This document shows, piece by piece, positions 7,610 through 16,107 of a stretch of 40,060 nucleotides of DNA. The number at the start of each line of letters is the position of its first letter. Position 1 is the first letter of the stretch. Location: positions 678,717 to 718,776 of the forward strand of contig NZ_LWCC02000005.1 of assembly GCF_001642695.1 (NCBI RefSeq), in the 5' to 3' direction. Below the pieces are notes generated by a model, which saw only the letters and a program-made list of their open reading frames with translations, was not told where the DNA came from and ran no database searches. Origin of the DNA: Streptomyces chilikensis (GTDB lineage Bacteria > Actinomycetota > Actinomycetes > Streptomycetales > Streptomycetaceae). The position numbers and the translations under genes were made by a program.

Positions 7610-8599
7610 TCAGGCGGCCTGGGCGGTGCGGGAGAACCAGCCGATGGTCTCCGTGAGCCCGTCGTTCCAGCTGGTCCGGGGCTGCCAGCCGAGGCGTTCG
7701 CGGGCCAGCGTGGTGTCGGGGCGGCGCCGGCCGGGGTCGTCGACCGGGCGGTCCACGAACCGGATCCGCGAGCCGGAGCCGGTCAGCTCGATCACCCTGC
7801 GGGCCAGTTCCAGCATGGTGATCTCCTCCGAGCCGCCGATGTTCATCGGCCCGGCCTCCTGCGACCCGGCCAGCGCGAGCACGCCCTCGACGGTGTCGTC
7901 CACGTAGCACAGGGAGCGGGTCTGCCCGCCGTCACCGGCCACCGTGAGCGGCATGCCGTCCAGCGCCTGCGAGATGAAGGTGGGCACCGCGCGGCCGTCG
8001 CCGGTCCGCATCCGCGGGCCGTAGGTGTTGAAGATCCGCACGATCGCGGTGTCGGTCCTGTTCACCTGGCGGTGCGCGGTGGTCAGCGCCTCGGCGAACC
8101 GCTTGGACTCGTCGTAGACGCTGCGCGGGCCGATCGGGTTGACGTTCCCCCAGTAGCCCTCGCGCTGCGGGTGCTCCAGCGGGTCGCCGTACACCTCCGA
8201 GGTGGAGGCGAGCAGGAACCGCGCCTCGTCGACGCCCGCCCGCTCCAGGGCGTGGCGGGTGCCGGTGGAGCCGACCTCCAGGGTCTGCAGCGGCAGCCGG
8301 AGGTAGTCGGCGGGCGAGGCGGGGCAGGCGAAGTGCAGCACCAGGTCGAACCGGCCGGGCAGGCCGGACAGCACCCCCGGCTCGGTGACGTCGCCCTGCA
8401 CGAAGGTGAAACCGGGATCCTGCTCCAGGTCCAGGACGTTGGCGCGGGAGCCGGTGCAGAGGTCGTCCACGCAGACGACCTCGGTGCCCTCCGACACGAG
8501 GCGGGCACAGAGATGGGAGCCCACGAAACCGGCGCCGCCGGTGACCAGGGCGCGTCGCCAGGGGCGTCGGGGTCGGCCGAACCAGTTGGGGCGGCTCAT
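7610..8599 (-). CDS. UDP-glucuronate decarboxylase-like NAD-dependent epimerase/dehydratase (UXS family)
   Basis: A 329-residue extended SDR. The Rossmann motif G-G-A-G-F-V-G is at 21-27. The segments A-S-P-A-D-Y-L, T-S-E-V-Y-G-D-P, H-P-Q-R-E-G-Y-W-G, V-N-P-I-G-P-R, Y-D-E-S-K-R (catalytic Y-x3-K), R-I-F-N-T-Y-G-P-R-M and Q-T-R-S-L-C-Y-V-D-D follow the UDP-xylose synthase family closely. Members oxidise UDP-glucuronate and decarboxylate it to UDP-xylose. It is not an HldD-type ADP-heptose epimerase. AAGGAGAG precedes ATG at 8599. It is separated from the heptose operon by a hairpin but transcribed in the same direction, so it may supply a second nucleotide sugar. UDP-apiose synthase or another relative cannot be excluded. 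Confidence 0.87.
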   Translation of the reverse strand: MSRPNWFGRPRRPWRRALVTGGAGFVGSHLCARLVSEGTEVVCVDDLCTGSRANVLDLEQDPGFTFVQGDVTEPGVLSGLPGRFDLVLHFACPASPADYLRLPLQTLEVGSTGTRHALERAGVDEARFLLASTSEVYGDPLEHPQREGYWGNVNPIGPRSVYDESKRFAEALTTAHRQVNRTDTAIVRIFNTYGPRMRTGDGRAVPTFISQALDGMPLTVAGDGGQTRSLCYVDDTVEGVLALAGSQEAGPMNIGGSEEITMLELARRVIELTGSGSRIRFVDRPVDDPGRRRPDTTLARERLGWQPRTSWNDGLTETIGWFSRTAQAA

Positions 8600-8676
8600 G
8601 TGCCTCTCCTTCCTCCCGCCTGCGGCGGGGAACTGCCGGGCGCGAGTACCCGGGTCGGGCGGGACATGCGCGAGGC

Positions 8677-8692
8677 TCACCCGTCCGGGTGA
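8677..8692. promoter_or_regulatory. 16-bp palindrome in the divergent intergenic region
   Basis: TCACCCGTCCGGGTGA has 7-bp arms that are exact reverse complements around a 2-base centre. It lies between the divergent starts of the UXS-like gene (8599) and the SRPBCC gene (8732), where an operator for either would be expected. A shorter palindrome with the same half-site, TCACCCGGGTGA, occurs at 8829-8840 inside the SRPBCC gene. No known regulator was matched. Confidence 0.4.
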
Positions 8693-8731
8693 ATGCGGGA
8701 GGTGGGGGCGGAGGTTCTCTACCATCGGCGG

Positions 8732-9154
8732 ATGGCCGAATTCGTGATCGAGCGCACGGTGCCGCTGCCCCTGGACGAGGCGTGGCGGCGGGTGACGGAC
8801 TGGCCCCGCCACGGGCGGGTGGTCCCGTTCACCCGGGTGACGGCGCACGGCCGTTCCGTGCGGGCCCGCACCGGGGTGGGGCCGGTCGGCTTCCTGGACC
8901 CGATGGAGATCACGGTCTGGTCCCCGCCCGGTGACGACGGGGAGGGCGGAATCTGCCGCCTGGAGAAGCGGGGCCGGGTGGTGCTCGGCCGGGCCGAGCT
9001 GGAGGTCCGGCCGGGCCCGGGGGGCCGCGCCCGCGTCCTGTGGCGCGAGGAGGTGCGGCTCCGGTTCCTGCCGTCCTTCCTCGACGGCCTGCTCCTGATC
9101 GCGGGGCGGTACGTCTTCGGCCGGGCGCTCGACCGCCTGCTGCGGTGGGAGTGA
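8732..9154 (+). CDS. SRPBCC-family protein (polyketide cyclase/START-like)
   Basis: A 140-residue protein with the pattern of small START/SRPBCC proteins: an opening strand M-A-E-F-V-I-E-R-T-V-P-L-P-L, a helix with D-E-A-W-R-R-V-T-D-W-P-R-H, alternating strands, and a C-terminal amphipathic helix (V-F-G-R-A-L-D-R-L-L-R-W). Such proteins bind hydrophobic ligands; no ligand can be inferred. An upstream ATG at 8693 is in frame, but the SRPBCC strand begins at 8732, so the shorter start is preferred. It is transcribed away from the UXS-like gene and followed by the ClC gene 92 bases later. Confidence 0.78.
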   Translation: MAEFVIERTVPLPLDEAWRRVTDWPRHGRVVPFTRVTAHGRSVRARTGVGPVGFLDPMEITVWSPPGDDGEGGICRLEKRGRVVLGRAELEVRPGPGGRARVLWREEVRLRFLPSFLDGLLLIAGRYVFGRALDRLLRWE

Positions 9155-9246
9155 CCTCGCCGGGGCCGCAGAACGTGCGGGGCAGGCCCACGCCGCGTTG
9201 ACTGGCCCGGACGCCCCTTCGCCCCGGCGACCCGCCCGAGGAGAAC

Positions 9247-10605
9247 GTGAGCACTTCCCCGGACCCCGCCCCCGGCCCCGCCCCGGCGACCTCCGCGACC
9301 CCGGCGACGACGGCCGAGGCGGCCCTGCGGCAGACCCTGCTGAGCCGGGGCTACCTGCGGCTGCTCCTGCTGTCCGCGCTGCTCGGCGTGCCGGTGGCCC
9401 TCGCCTGCTTCTTCTTCGTGGCGCTGCAGCAGGAACTCCAGGACTGGGTGTGGCAGTCGCTGCCCGAGGCGCTCGGACACACCCGGCCGCCCTGGTGGTG
9501 GCCGCTGCCGGCGCTGCTGCTGGCGGGACTGGTCCTGGCGCCCGTGCTGACCCGGATGCCGGGGCGCGGCGGGCACCTGCCGGTGCACGGGCTCGGCGGG
9601 CCCCCCGTCGGCCCGGTGGAACTGCCGGGCGTCGTCCTGGCCGCGCTGCTCACCCTGCCGCTGGGCGTGGTCCTCGGGCCGGAGGCCCCGCTGATGGCGG
9701 TCGGCAGCGGGCTGGCGCTGCTCGCCGTCCGCCTGCGCGAGGGCCCGCCCGACCCCAGGGCGGACGCGGTGGTGGCCACCACCGGCTCCACGGCGGCCAT
9801 CTCCACCATCCTCGGCGGGCCGCTCACGGCCGCCGTGATGGTCGTCGAGGCCGCCGGGGTCGGCGGCGCCCGGCTGGTGGCCCTCCTGCTGCCGTGCCTG
9901 ACCGCGAGCGCCACGGGAGCGCTGGTCTTCACCGGTTTCGGTCACTGGACCGGCCTCTCCGTGGGCGCCCTGACGCTGCCGTCGGCGCTGCCGAGGGCCG
10001 GTCCGGACGCGGGTGACTTCCTGTGGGGCCTGCCGCTGGCCGCGCTGATCGCCGTGCTGATCTCCCTGGCACGGGGCCTGGGCCGCCGCACCGCCGCCTG
10101 GACCGCCACCCGCACGGCGTGGCGCGTGATCGCCTGCGCCGCGGCGGTCGGCGTCTGCATCGCCGCGTACGCCCTGGTCACCGGCCGCTCACCCGCCGAG
10201 GCCGCCCTCTCCGGTCAGGCCGCCCTCGCCGAACTCGCCGGCGATCCGCACGCCTGGCCGGTCGCGGCGCTCGTCGCGCTCGTGGCCTGCAAGGGACTGG
10301 CGTGGGGCATCAGCCTCGGCAGCCTGCGCGGCGGGCCCATCTTCCCGTCCGTCCTGCTGGGCGCGAGCGCCGCGCTGGCGTGCTCCGGACTGCCGGGGCT
10401 CGGCACGACCCCGGCGCTCGCCCTGGGCATCGCCGCGGCGGCCACCTCGGTGACCGGACTCCCGCTGACCAGTTCGGTGCTGGCGGTGCTGCTCCTCGGC
10501 CGCGCGGCGCACGACCAGATGCCGCTGATCGTGCTGGCGTCGGTGGTCGCGGTGGTCGTCACCCGGGCGCTGTCCCGGAACGGCGGGGACGACCGGTCCT
10601 CCTGA
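9247..10605 (+). CDS. ClC-family chloride channel/transporter
   Basis: A 452-residue membrane protein with a Pro/Ala-rich cytoplasmic N-terminus (to about residue 25) and then about ten hydrophobic segments. The ClC selectivity motif appears as G144-P-E146-A-P; the usual motif is G-x-E-G-P, so the gating Glu is kept while the following Gly is Ala. A second family region, L-R-G-G-P-I-F-P-S-V-L-L-G-A, is near residue 360, and G-L-P-L-T-S-S follows. The gating Glu suggests possible Cl-/H+ exchange. The GTG start at 9247 has GAGGAG just upstream. There is no C-terminal CBS domain. The gene is convergent with xdhC across a repeat-rich gap. Confidence 0.85.
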   Translation: MSTSPDPAPGPAPATSATPATTAEAALRQTLLSRGYLRLLLLSALLGVPVALACFFFVALQQELQDWVWQSLPEALGHTRPPWWWPLPALLLAGLVLAPVLTRMPGRGGHLPVHGLGGPPVGPVELPGVVLAALLTLPLGVVLGPEAPLMAVGSGLALLAVRLREGPPDPRADAVVATTGSTAAISTILGGPLTAAVMVVEAAGVGGARLVALLLPCLTASATGALVFTGFGHWTGLSVGALTLPSALPRAGPDAGDFLWGLPLAALIAVLISLARGLGRRTAAWTATRTAWRVIACAAAVGVCIAAYALVTGRSPAEAALSGQAALAELAGDPHAWPVAALVALVACKGLAWGISLGSLRGGPIFPSVLLGASAALACSGLPGLGTTPALALGIAAAATSVTGLPLTSSVLAVLLLGRAAHDQMPLIVLASVVAVVVTRALSRNGGDDRSS

Positions 10606-11046
10606 CGCGGGAGGGCTGGTCGCGGGACGCCGCCCGCGGGTCACACCGCCGGCTCCGTCGGCCCCGCCGCCGAGCCGTGACCCGACGGCCACCGGACCGC
10701 CGGGCCGCTCCTCCTGACACCGGGGGCGGGTCGCAGGGTGCCGGCCCAGGTCGCTCAGGTGGTCACGCCGCGGGCCCTGCTTGACGGCCGGCCGCCGGGC
10801 CGTGACCCGGTGGCCGGTGGACCGGTAGGCGGTGGACCGGTAGGCGGTGGACCGGTAGGCGGTGGACCGGTAGGCGGTGGACCGGTAGGCGGTGGACCGC
10901 CGGGCGCTCCTCCTGGCACCGGGGCGCGGGACGCGAGGGCTGGCCGCAGGGTGCCGCCCGCAGGTCGCGGCGGTGACCATGACGCCGGCCCTGCCGGTGG
11001 CCGGCCGCCGGGCCGTGGCCCGGCGGGCAGGCGGACCGCCGGGCGC
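10596..11046. repeat. Three degenerate tandem copies of a ~110-bp element in the ClC-xdhC gap
   Basis: The 494-base gap between the convergent ClC and xdhC genes (10606-11099) holds no supportable gene. Three related copies run in the same direction: about 10596-10706, 10707-10905 and 10906-11046. Each opens with a C-T-C-C-T-C-C-T-G-rich start, passes through a G-rich part with a GCAGGG- or GCGGGA-like core and a CCGCCCG-type segment, then CCGTGRCCCG, and ends in GGACCGCCGGGC. The first copy begins at the ClC stop codon itself. The middle copy is longer because it holds the 15-bp minisatellite. Confidence 0.6.
10816..10890. repeat. 15-bp minisatellite, five perfect copies
   Basis: GGTGGACCGGTAGGC is repeated five times without change (10816-10830, 10831-10845, 10846-10860, 10861-10875, 10876-10890), and a sixth diverged copy, GGTGGACCGCCGGGC, follows. 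The unit contains ACCGGT, a short palindrome. There is no unique spacer, so this is not a CRISPR. It sits in the middle copy of the larger degenerate repeat and probably arose by slippage. Confidence 0.95.
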
Positions 11047-11099
11047 CGGTCCCGCCGCGATGCGGCCGGGCGGCGGGGTGGGGGCCCGCCGGGCGGTGC

Positions 11100-12212
11100 T
11101 CAGCGGTGGATCGGGACCGTCGCGCCCGTGAGGGGGACCCCCGTGCCGCCGCGGCGGCAGGCGACGATCTCCGCCGCGATGGACAGCGCCGTCTCCTCCG
11201 GGGTGCGGGCTCCGAGGTCGAGGCCGATCGGGGAACGCAGGCGGGCCAGCGCCCCCTCCGTCACCCCCTCCTCCCGGAGGCGGGCCAGCCGGTCGAGGTG
11301 GGTGCGGCGCGAGCCCATCGCCCCGACGTACGCGACGTCCAGGTCCAGGGCCCTCGTCAGCAGCGGGACGTCGAACTTGGGGTCGTGGGTGAGGACGCAC
11401 AGGACCGTGCGGGAGTCCACGGCGGTGTTCTCCAGGTAGCGGTGGGGCCACTCGACGACCACCTCGTCGGCCTCCGGGAAGCGGCGCTCCGTCGCGAAGA
11501 CGGCCCGCGCGTCGCAGACCGTGACGTGGAAGCCGAGGAACCGGCCGGCCCGCGCCAGCGCCGCCGCGAAGTCCACCGCACCGAAGACGATCATCCGCGG
11601 CGGCGGCGTCGATGCCTCCACCAGCAACGAGAGCGGTGCTCCGCAGCGCGATCCCTGCTCGCCGATCTCCACGACGCACCCGGTGCGCCCGGCGTCCAGC
11701 AGCGCGCCGGCCTCCGCGGCGACGGTCCGGTCCAGTTCGGGCCCGCGGTCGAACCCGCCGGACACCGCGCCGTCGGCGCGGACCAGCAGGGCCCGGCCCA
11801 GCAGTTCCCCGGGGCCCTCCACGATCCGCGCCACCGCGGACGGCTCGCGCCGTACCGCCGCCGCGACGGCGGCCGCGTACACCTCCCGCACCGGGTCGCC
11901 CACGCGCACCGGCACCACCAGCACCTCGACGGTCCCGCCGCAGGTCAGTCCGACCGCGATCCCGTCGGCGTCCGCGTACCCGAAGCTCTCGCGCACCGTC
12001 CGGCCGTCCTCCAGCGCCCGCAGGCACAGGTCGTGGACGGCGCCCTCGACGCACCCGCCGGAGACCGATCCGACCGCCTCGCCCTCCGTGTCGACGGCCA
12101 GCGCGGCGCCCGGCGTGCGGGGCGCGCTGCCGCCGACGGCGACCACCGTGGCGACGGCGAAGTCACGGCCCTCGCCGATCCAGCCGTGCAGCTCGTGCGC
12201 GATGTCCAGCAT
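11100..12212 (-). CDS. xdhC: XdhC-family molybdenum cofactor insertion/maturation protein
   Basis: A 370-residue protein of the XdhC/CoxI family, which binds and sulfurates the Mo cofactor and hands it to xanthine dehydrogenase. The N-terminal domain has V-A-T-V-V-A-V-G-G-S-A-P-R-T-P-G-A and the conserved S-G-G-C-V-E-G near residue 50. The C-terminal Rossmann domain has M-I-V-F-G-A-V-D-F-A and ends with V-A-Y-V-G-A-M-G-S-R-R-T. The start has AAAGGAG 7 bases before ATG and lies 40 bases after the stop of the Mo subunit, so it is the last gene of the xdh operon with its own ribosome site. Confidence 0.88.
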   Translation of the reverse strand: MLDIAHELHGWIGEGRDFAVATVVAVGGSAPRTPGAALAVDTEGEAVGSVSGGCVEGAVHDLCLRALEDGRTVRESFGYADADGIAVGLTCGGTVEVLVVPVRVGDPVREVYAAAVAAAVRREPSAVARIVEGPGELLGRALLVRADGAVSGGFDRGPELDRTVAAEAGALLDAGRTGCVVEIGEQGSRCGAPLSLLVEASTPPPRMIVFGAVDFAAALARAGRFLGFHVTVCDARAVFATERRFPEADEVVVEWPHRYLENTAVDSRTVLCVLTHDPKFDVPLLTRALDLDVAYVGAMGSRRTHLDRLARLREEGVTEGALARLRSPIGLDLGARTPEETALSIAAEIVACRRGGTGVPLTGATVPIHR

Positions 12213-12252
12213 GGCCGCGCTCCTTTCCGCCGTGGGGCCCCGGGGGGAACCC

Positions 12253-14706
12253 TTACCCGTCCGTGAGGTGTTCCGGTCGCACCGGCGTCCGCCGCAGGTC
12301 CAGCCCGGTCGCCGCCCGCACCGCGGCGAGGATCGCCGGCGTCGAGGAGAGGGTGGGCGCCTCGCCCACCCCGCGCAGCCCGTACGGCGCGTTCTCGTCG
12401 GCGAGTTCCAGCACCTCCACCGGCATCGGCGGGGTGTCGAGGATGGTGGGGATGAGGTAGTCGGTGAAGGAGGGGTTGCGGACCAGTCCCGTGGTGCGGT
12501 CCACCACGATCTCCTCCATCAGCGCCACCCCGAGCCCCTGCGTGCTGCCGCCCTGGATCTGGCCGACCACGGCGAGCGGGTTCACCGCCTTGCCGACGTC
12601 CTGGGCGCAGGCCAGCTCCACCACCTTGACCAGGCCGAGTTCGACGTCCACGTCGACCACGGCCCGGTGGGCGGCGAAGGAGTACTGGACGTGGCCGTCG
12701 CCCTGGCCGGTGTGCCGGTCGAAGGGCCGGGTGGGCCGGTGGCGCCACTCGGTCTCGACCTCGACGGCCTCGTCGCCGAGCACCTCCGCCAGCCCGGCCA
12801 GCACCGCGCCGTCCCCGGCGACCACCTTGCCGCCCTCGAGCCGCAGCCCGTCGGAGGCCCAGGCCGGCTGGGTGGCTCCGAACCTGGCCCGCCCCAGCTC
12901 CAGCACCCGCTCGCGCACCAGCTCGCAGGCCCGCTTGACGGCTCCGCCCGTGACGTAGGTCTGCCGGGAGGCCGAGGTGGAGCCGGCGCTGCCCACCCGG
13001 GTGTCGGCGGGCTGGACGGTGACCCCGGTGACGCCGAGCTCGGTGCGGGCGATCTGGGTGTGGACGGTGACGCCGCCCTGCCCGACCTCCGCCATGGCGG
13101 TGTGCACCGAGGCGACCGCCTCGCCCCCGGCGGTCTCCAGCCGCACCCGGGCGGTGGAGTAGTCGTCGAACCCCTCCGAGAAGCCGACGTTCTTGATGCC
13201 GACCGCGTACCCGACCCCGCGCACCACGCCCTCGCCGTGGCTGGTGTTGGAGAGTCCGCCGGGCAGGGCGCGCACGTCGACCCCGCCCCCGCCGGTCTCC
13301 CAGGGCCGCTCGGCCGGCAGCGGCAACTCACTCACCCTGCGCAGCAGTTCGGCGACGGGGGCGGGCGAGTCGACGACCTGGCCGGTGGGCATCACCGACC
13401 CCTGGGACATGGCGTTGAGCTGCCGGAAGGCGACCCGGTCCATGCCGACCGCGTCGGCCAGCCGGTCCATCTGCGCCTCGTAGGCGAAACAGGCCTGCAC
13501 GGCGCCGAAGCCGCGCATCGCGCCGCACGGCGGGTTGTTGGTGTAGAGGGCGAGCGCCTCCACCTCCACGGCGTCCACCTCGTACGGGCCCACGCTCAGC
13601 GAGGCCGCGTTGCCGACCACGGCCGGGGAGGAGGAGGCGTAGGCGCCGCCGTCGAGCACGATGCGGGCGCGGACGTGGGTGAGCCGGCCGTCCTTGGTGG
13701 CGCCGTGCTCGTAGACCAGCCTGGCCGGGTGGCGGTGGACGTGGCCGAAGAAGGACTCGTACCGGTTGAAGACCATCTTCACCGGCCGCCCGGTGCGCAG
13801 GGCGAGCAGGCAGGCGTGGATCTGCATGGAGAGGTCCTCGCGCCCGCCGAACGCCCCGCCGACGCCGGCCAGGGTCATCCGCACCTTCTCCTCGGGCAGT
13901 CCGAGGACGGGCGCGATCTGCCGGCGGTCGGCGTGCAGCCACTGGGTGGCGACGTAGAGGTCGACGCCGCCGTCCTCGGCGGGGACCGCCATGCCGGACT
14001 CGGTGCCGAGGAACGCCTGGTCCTGCATCCCGAACTCGTACTCGCCGCGGACCACGAAGTCGGCGCGGGCGGCGGCCCGTTCGACGTCGCCGCGGACGAT
14101 CGGCTGGCGGTGCACGACGTTGGGATGCGGGACGTGCGGGGCGTGGTGGTCGGTGCGGTCCTCGTGGAGCACGATCGCGTCGGGCGCGGTGGCGCTCTCC
14201 TCGTCCGTGAGCACGGGGAGTTCGCGGTACTCGACCTTGATCTTCTCCGCGGCCCGCCGGGCGATCTCCGGGTGGTCGGCGGCGACGGCGGCGATCGGTT
14301 CGCCGTGGTGGCGGATCCGGCGGTGGGCGAGGACGGGGGTGTCCTGGATCTCCAGGCCGTAGTGGCGGACCTCGGTCGGCAGGTCGTCGTACGTCAGCAC
14401 GGCGTGCACACCCGGCGTGGCCAGTGCTTCGGACACGTCGATGGAGAGGATGTCGGCGTGTGCCGTGGTGGAGCGCAACAGGTGGCCCCACAACATGTGC
14501 TCGTGCCACAGGTCCGAGGAGTAGGCGAACTCGCCGGTGACCTTGAGGACGCCGTCGGGGCGCGGCACCGACTCGCCGACGCCGCCGACGTTCCCGGCGC
14601 GCTGGGTGAACCGTGTGGGCAGCCCGAGCACGCCGGCGCGCCGGTCCGCCTCGGAGCGCACGCCGGGGACGGCGGGGGCGGCGTGCCCCTCGGTGAGGTC
14701 GGTCAT
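12253..14706 (-). CDS. Xanthine dehydrogenase, molybdopterin-binding large subunit
   Basis: An 817-residue Mo hydroxylase subunit that oxidises hypoxanthine or xanthine towards urate in the cytoplasm. Visible family signatures include G-A-F-G-G-R-E (near residue 285), G-A-M-R-G-F-G (near 405), and P-Y-G-L-R-G-V-G-E near the C-terminus, whose Glu is the catalytic base in the family. The start at 14706 is set by an ATGA overlap with the 2Fe-2S subunit stop and an upstream GGAAGGGGA. Substrate is inferred from the PucR and XdhC neighbours; nicotinate or other aromatic N-heterocycle hydroxylases have the same fold. Confidence 0.87.
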   Translation of the reverse strand: MTDLTEGHAAPAVPGVRSEADRRAGVLGLPTRFTQRAGNVGGVGESVPRPDGVLKVTGEFAYSSDLWHEHMLWGHLLRSTTAHADILSIDVSEALATPGVHAVLTYDDLPTEVRHYGLEIQDTPVLAHRRIRHHGEPIAAVAADHPEIARRAAEKIKVEYRELPVLTDEESATAPDAIVLHEDRTDHHAPHVPHPNVVHRQPIVRGDVERAAARADFVVRGEYEFGMQDQAFLGTESGMAVPAEDGGVDLYVATQWLHADRRQIAPVLGLPEEKVRMTLAGVGGAFGGREDLSMQIHACLLALRTGRPVKMVFNRYESFFGHVHRHPARLVYEHGATKDGRLTHVRARIVLDGGAYASSSPAVVGNAASLSVGPYEVDAVEVEALALYTNNPPCGAMRGFGAVQACFAYEAQMDRLADAVGMDRVAFRQLNAMSQGSVMPTGQVVDSPAPVAELLRRVSELPLPAERPWETGGGGVDVRALPGGLSNTSHGEGVVRGVGYAVGIKNVGFSEGFDDYSTARVRLETAGGEAVASVHTAMAEVGQGGVTVHTQIARTELGVTGVTVQPADTRVGSAGSTSASRQTYVTGGAVKRACELVRERVLELGRARFGATQPAWASDGLRLEGGKVVAGDGAVLAGLAEVLGDEAVEVETEWRHRPTRPFDRHTGQGDGHVQYSFAAHRAVVDVDVELGLVKVVELACAQDVGKAVNPLAVVGQIQGGSTQGLGVALMEEIVVDRTTGLVRNPSFTDYLIPTILDTPPMPVEVLELADENAPYGLRGVGEAPTLSSTPAILAAVRAATGLDLRRTPVRPEHLTDG

Positions 14707-15194
14707 GCCCGGTCCCCTTCCGGCTCGGCGGAGCGCCGGGCGGCGGCCAGGCGGACCGCGTCCATGATCTTCTCGTACCCGGTGCAGCGGCACAGGTTGC
14801 CCGAGAGGGCCTCCCTGATGTCGGCGTCCGCGGGCTTCGGCTCGCGGTCCAGGAGCTCGTCGGCGGCGACCAGCAGGCCGGGCGTGCAGAACCCGCACTG
14901 GACGGCGCCGGCGTCGATGAACGCCTTCTGCACGGTGGACAGTTCGCCCTCCGGTGCCAGTCCCTCCACGGTGACCACCTCGCGCCCCTCGGCCTGTCCG
15001 GCGGCGACCAGGCAGGCGCAGACCGGCACACCGTCCAGGCGCACCGTGCAGGATCCGCACTCGCCCTGTTCGCAGGCGTTCTTGGAGCCGGGGAGTCCCA
15101 GCCGCTCGCGCAGCACGTACAGCAGCGACTCGCCCTCCCAGACGTCGTCGGCCTCCCGGAGGCGGCCGTTGACCGTCAGCCGGACACGCATCAT
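14703..15194 (-). CDS. Xanthine dehydrogenase, 2Fe-2S subunit
   Basis: A 163-residue iron-sulfur subunit carrying electrons from the Mo site to FAD. The plant-ferredoxin-type cluster is held by C41, C46, C49 and C61 (N-A-C-E-Q-G-E-C-G-S-C-T), and the second cluster by C100-G-F-C103 and C135-R-C137, the normal arrangement of this family. Residue 59 is an additional Cys. The first ATG at 15194 overlaps the FAD-subunit stop as ATGA, with GGAGGGAG upstream; a second in-frame ATG follows directly. Confidence 0.9.
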   Translation of the reverse strand: MMRVRLTVNGRLREADDVWEGESLLYVLRERLGLPGSKNACEQGECGSCTVRLDGVPVCACLVAAGQAEGREVVTVEGLAPEGELSTVQKAFIDAGAVQCGFCTPGLLVAADELLDREPKPADADIREALSGNLCRCTGYEKIMDAVRLAAARRSAEPEGDRA

Positions 15195-16081
15195 GCGACT
15201 CCCTCCGTGACGCGGGCGCTCCCGCGGTACTCCTGCCAGGCCCAGCCCAGGGTGCGGCGGGCGAGCACGCCCACCGCGCGGCGGCGGTAGGCGGCGGTGC
15301 CGCGCACGTCGTCGATCGGCGAGCAGGCCGCGGAGCAGAGCTCGGCGAACCGCCGCGCCGCCGACGGCGGTGGCGGGCGTCCGGTGTCCCAGCACCGTTC
15401 CTCCTCCAGCACCCCGCCCAGGAACTCCTCCGCCTCCCGGGCGCGCACCGGCGTGGGCGCGGCGGATCCGATGCCGGTGCGGAGCGTGCGGCTCTCCGGG
15501 TGGAGCGCGAGGCCGAAGGCGCAGACCGCGATCACCATGGCGTTGCGGGTGCCCACCTTGGCGAACTGCTGCGGTCCGCCGGCCCGCCGCACGCGCACCG
15601 CGCGGATCAGTTCGTCGGGGGCGAGCGCGTTGCGCTTGGGACCCAGGTAGAAGTCGTCGATCGGGATCAGGCGGGTGCCGCGCGTGGAGACCGCCTCGAC
15701 CTCCGCGCCGGAGGCGAGCAGCGCGGGGTGGGCGTCGCCGGCCGGGGAGGCGGTGCCGAGGTTGCCGCCGACGCCGCCGCGGTTGCGGATCTGCGGGGAG
15801 GCCACGGTGTGGGCGGCCAGGGCGAGGCCGGGGAGGTCGGGCCGCAGCCCTTCCATGATCCGCGTGTAGGGCACGGAGGCGCCCAGGCGCACGGCGGGGC
15901 CGTCGCCCTCCCACTCCTCCAGCTCGGCGATCCGCCCGAGGTCGAGCAGCCGTTCGGGGCGGCGGTGGCCGAAGTTCAGCTCGACCATCACGTCGGTGCC
16001 GCCCGCGAGGGGCACCGCGTCGGGGTGCTCGGCCTTGACGGCGAGCGCCTCCTCCCAGCTGGCAGGTCGTAGGAATTCCAT
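15191..16081 (-). CDS. Xanthine dehydrogenase, FAD-binding subunit
   Basis: A 296-residue subunit that passes electrons to NAD+. It shows the two FAD pyrophosphate-binding signatures of the CoxM/XdhB family: A-G-G-T-D-V-M-V-E near residues 26-34 and G-G-V-G-G-N-L-G-T-A-S-P-A-G-D near 103-117. It is the first gene of the xdh operon; GGAGGAG lies about 10 bases before ATG at 16081, and the promoter should lie in the 262-base gap shared with the divergent pucR-type gene. The end overlaps the next start by 4 bases. Confidence 0.9.
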   Translation of the reverse strand: MEFLRPASWEEALAVKAEHPDAVPLAGGTDVMVELNFGHRRPERLLDLGRIAELEEWEGDGPAVRLGASVPYTRIMEGLRPDLPGLALAAHTVASPQIRNRGGVGGNLGTASPAGDAHPALLASGAEVEAVSTRGTRLIPIDDFYLGPKRNALAPDELIRAVRVRRAGGPQQFAKVGTRNAMVIAVCAFGLALHPESRTLRTGIGSAAPTPVRAREAEEFLGGVLEEERCWDTGRPPPPSAARRFAELCSAACSPIDDVRGTAAYRRRAVGVLARRTLGWAWQEYRGSARVTEGVA

Positions 16082-16107
16082 GCCTGGGCCGCTCCTCCCG
16101 GAATGCT

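Noticed and set aside
5184-7907. Long plus-strand open frame opposite the GT2 and carbamoyltransferase genes
   Set aside because: It is Arg/Gly-rich without domain features, and the minus strand has intact catalytic motifs.
7610-8599. ADP-heptose epimerase (HldD) call for the SDR gene
   Set aside because: The sequence follows the UDP-glucuronate decarboxylase signatures instead, so it is not proposed as the missing heptose epimerase.
10816-10905. Possible CRISPR array
   Set aside because: The 15-bp units are contiguous with no unique spacers, and no cas genes are present.
11521-15210. Long plus-strand open frame opposite the xanthine dehydrogenase genes
   Set aside because: It has no domain, and the minus strand carries clear Mo, Fe-S and XdhC signatures with correct overlaps.
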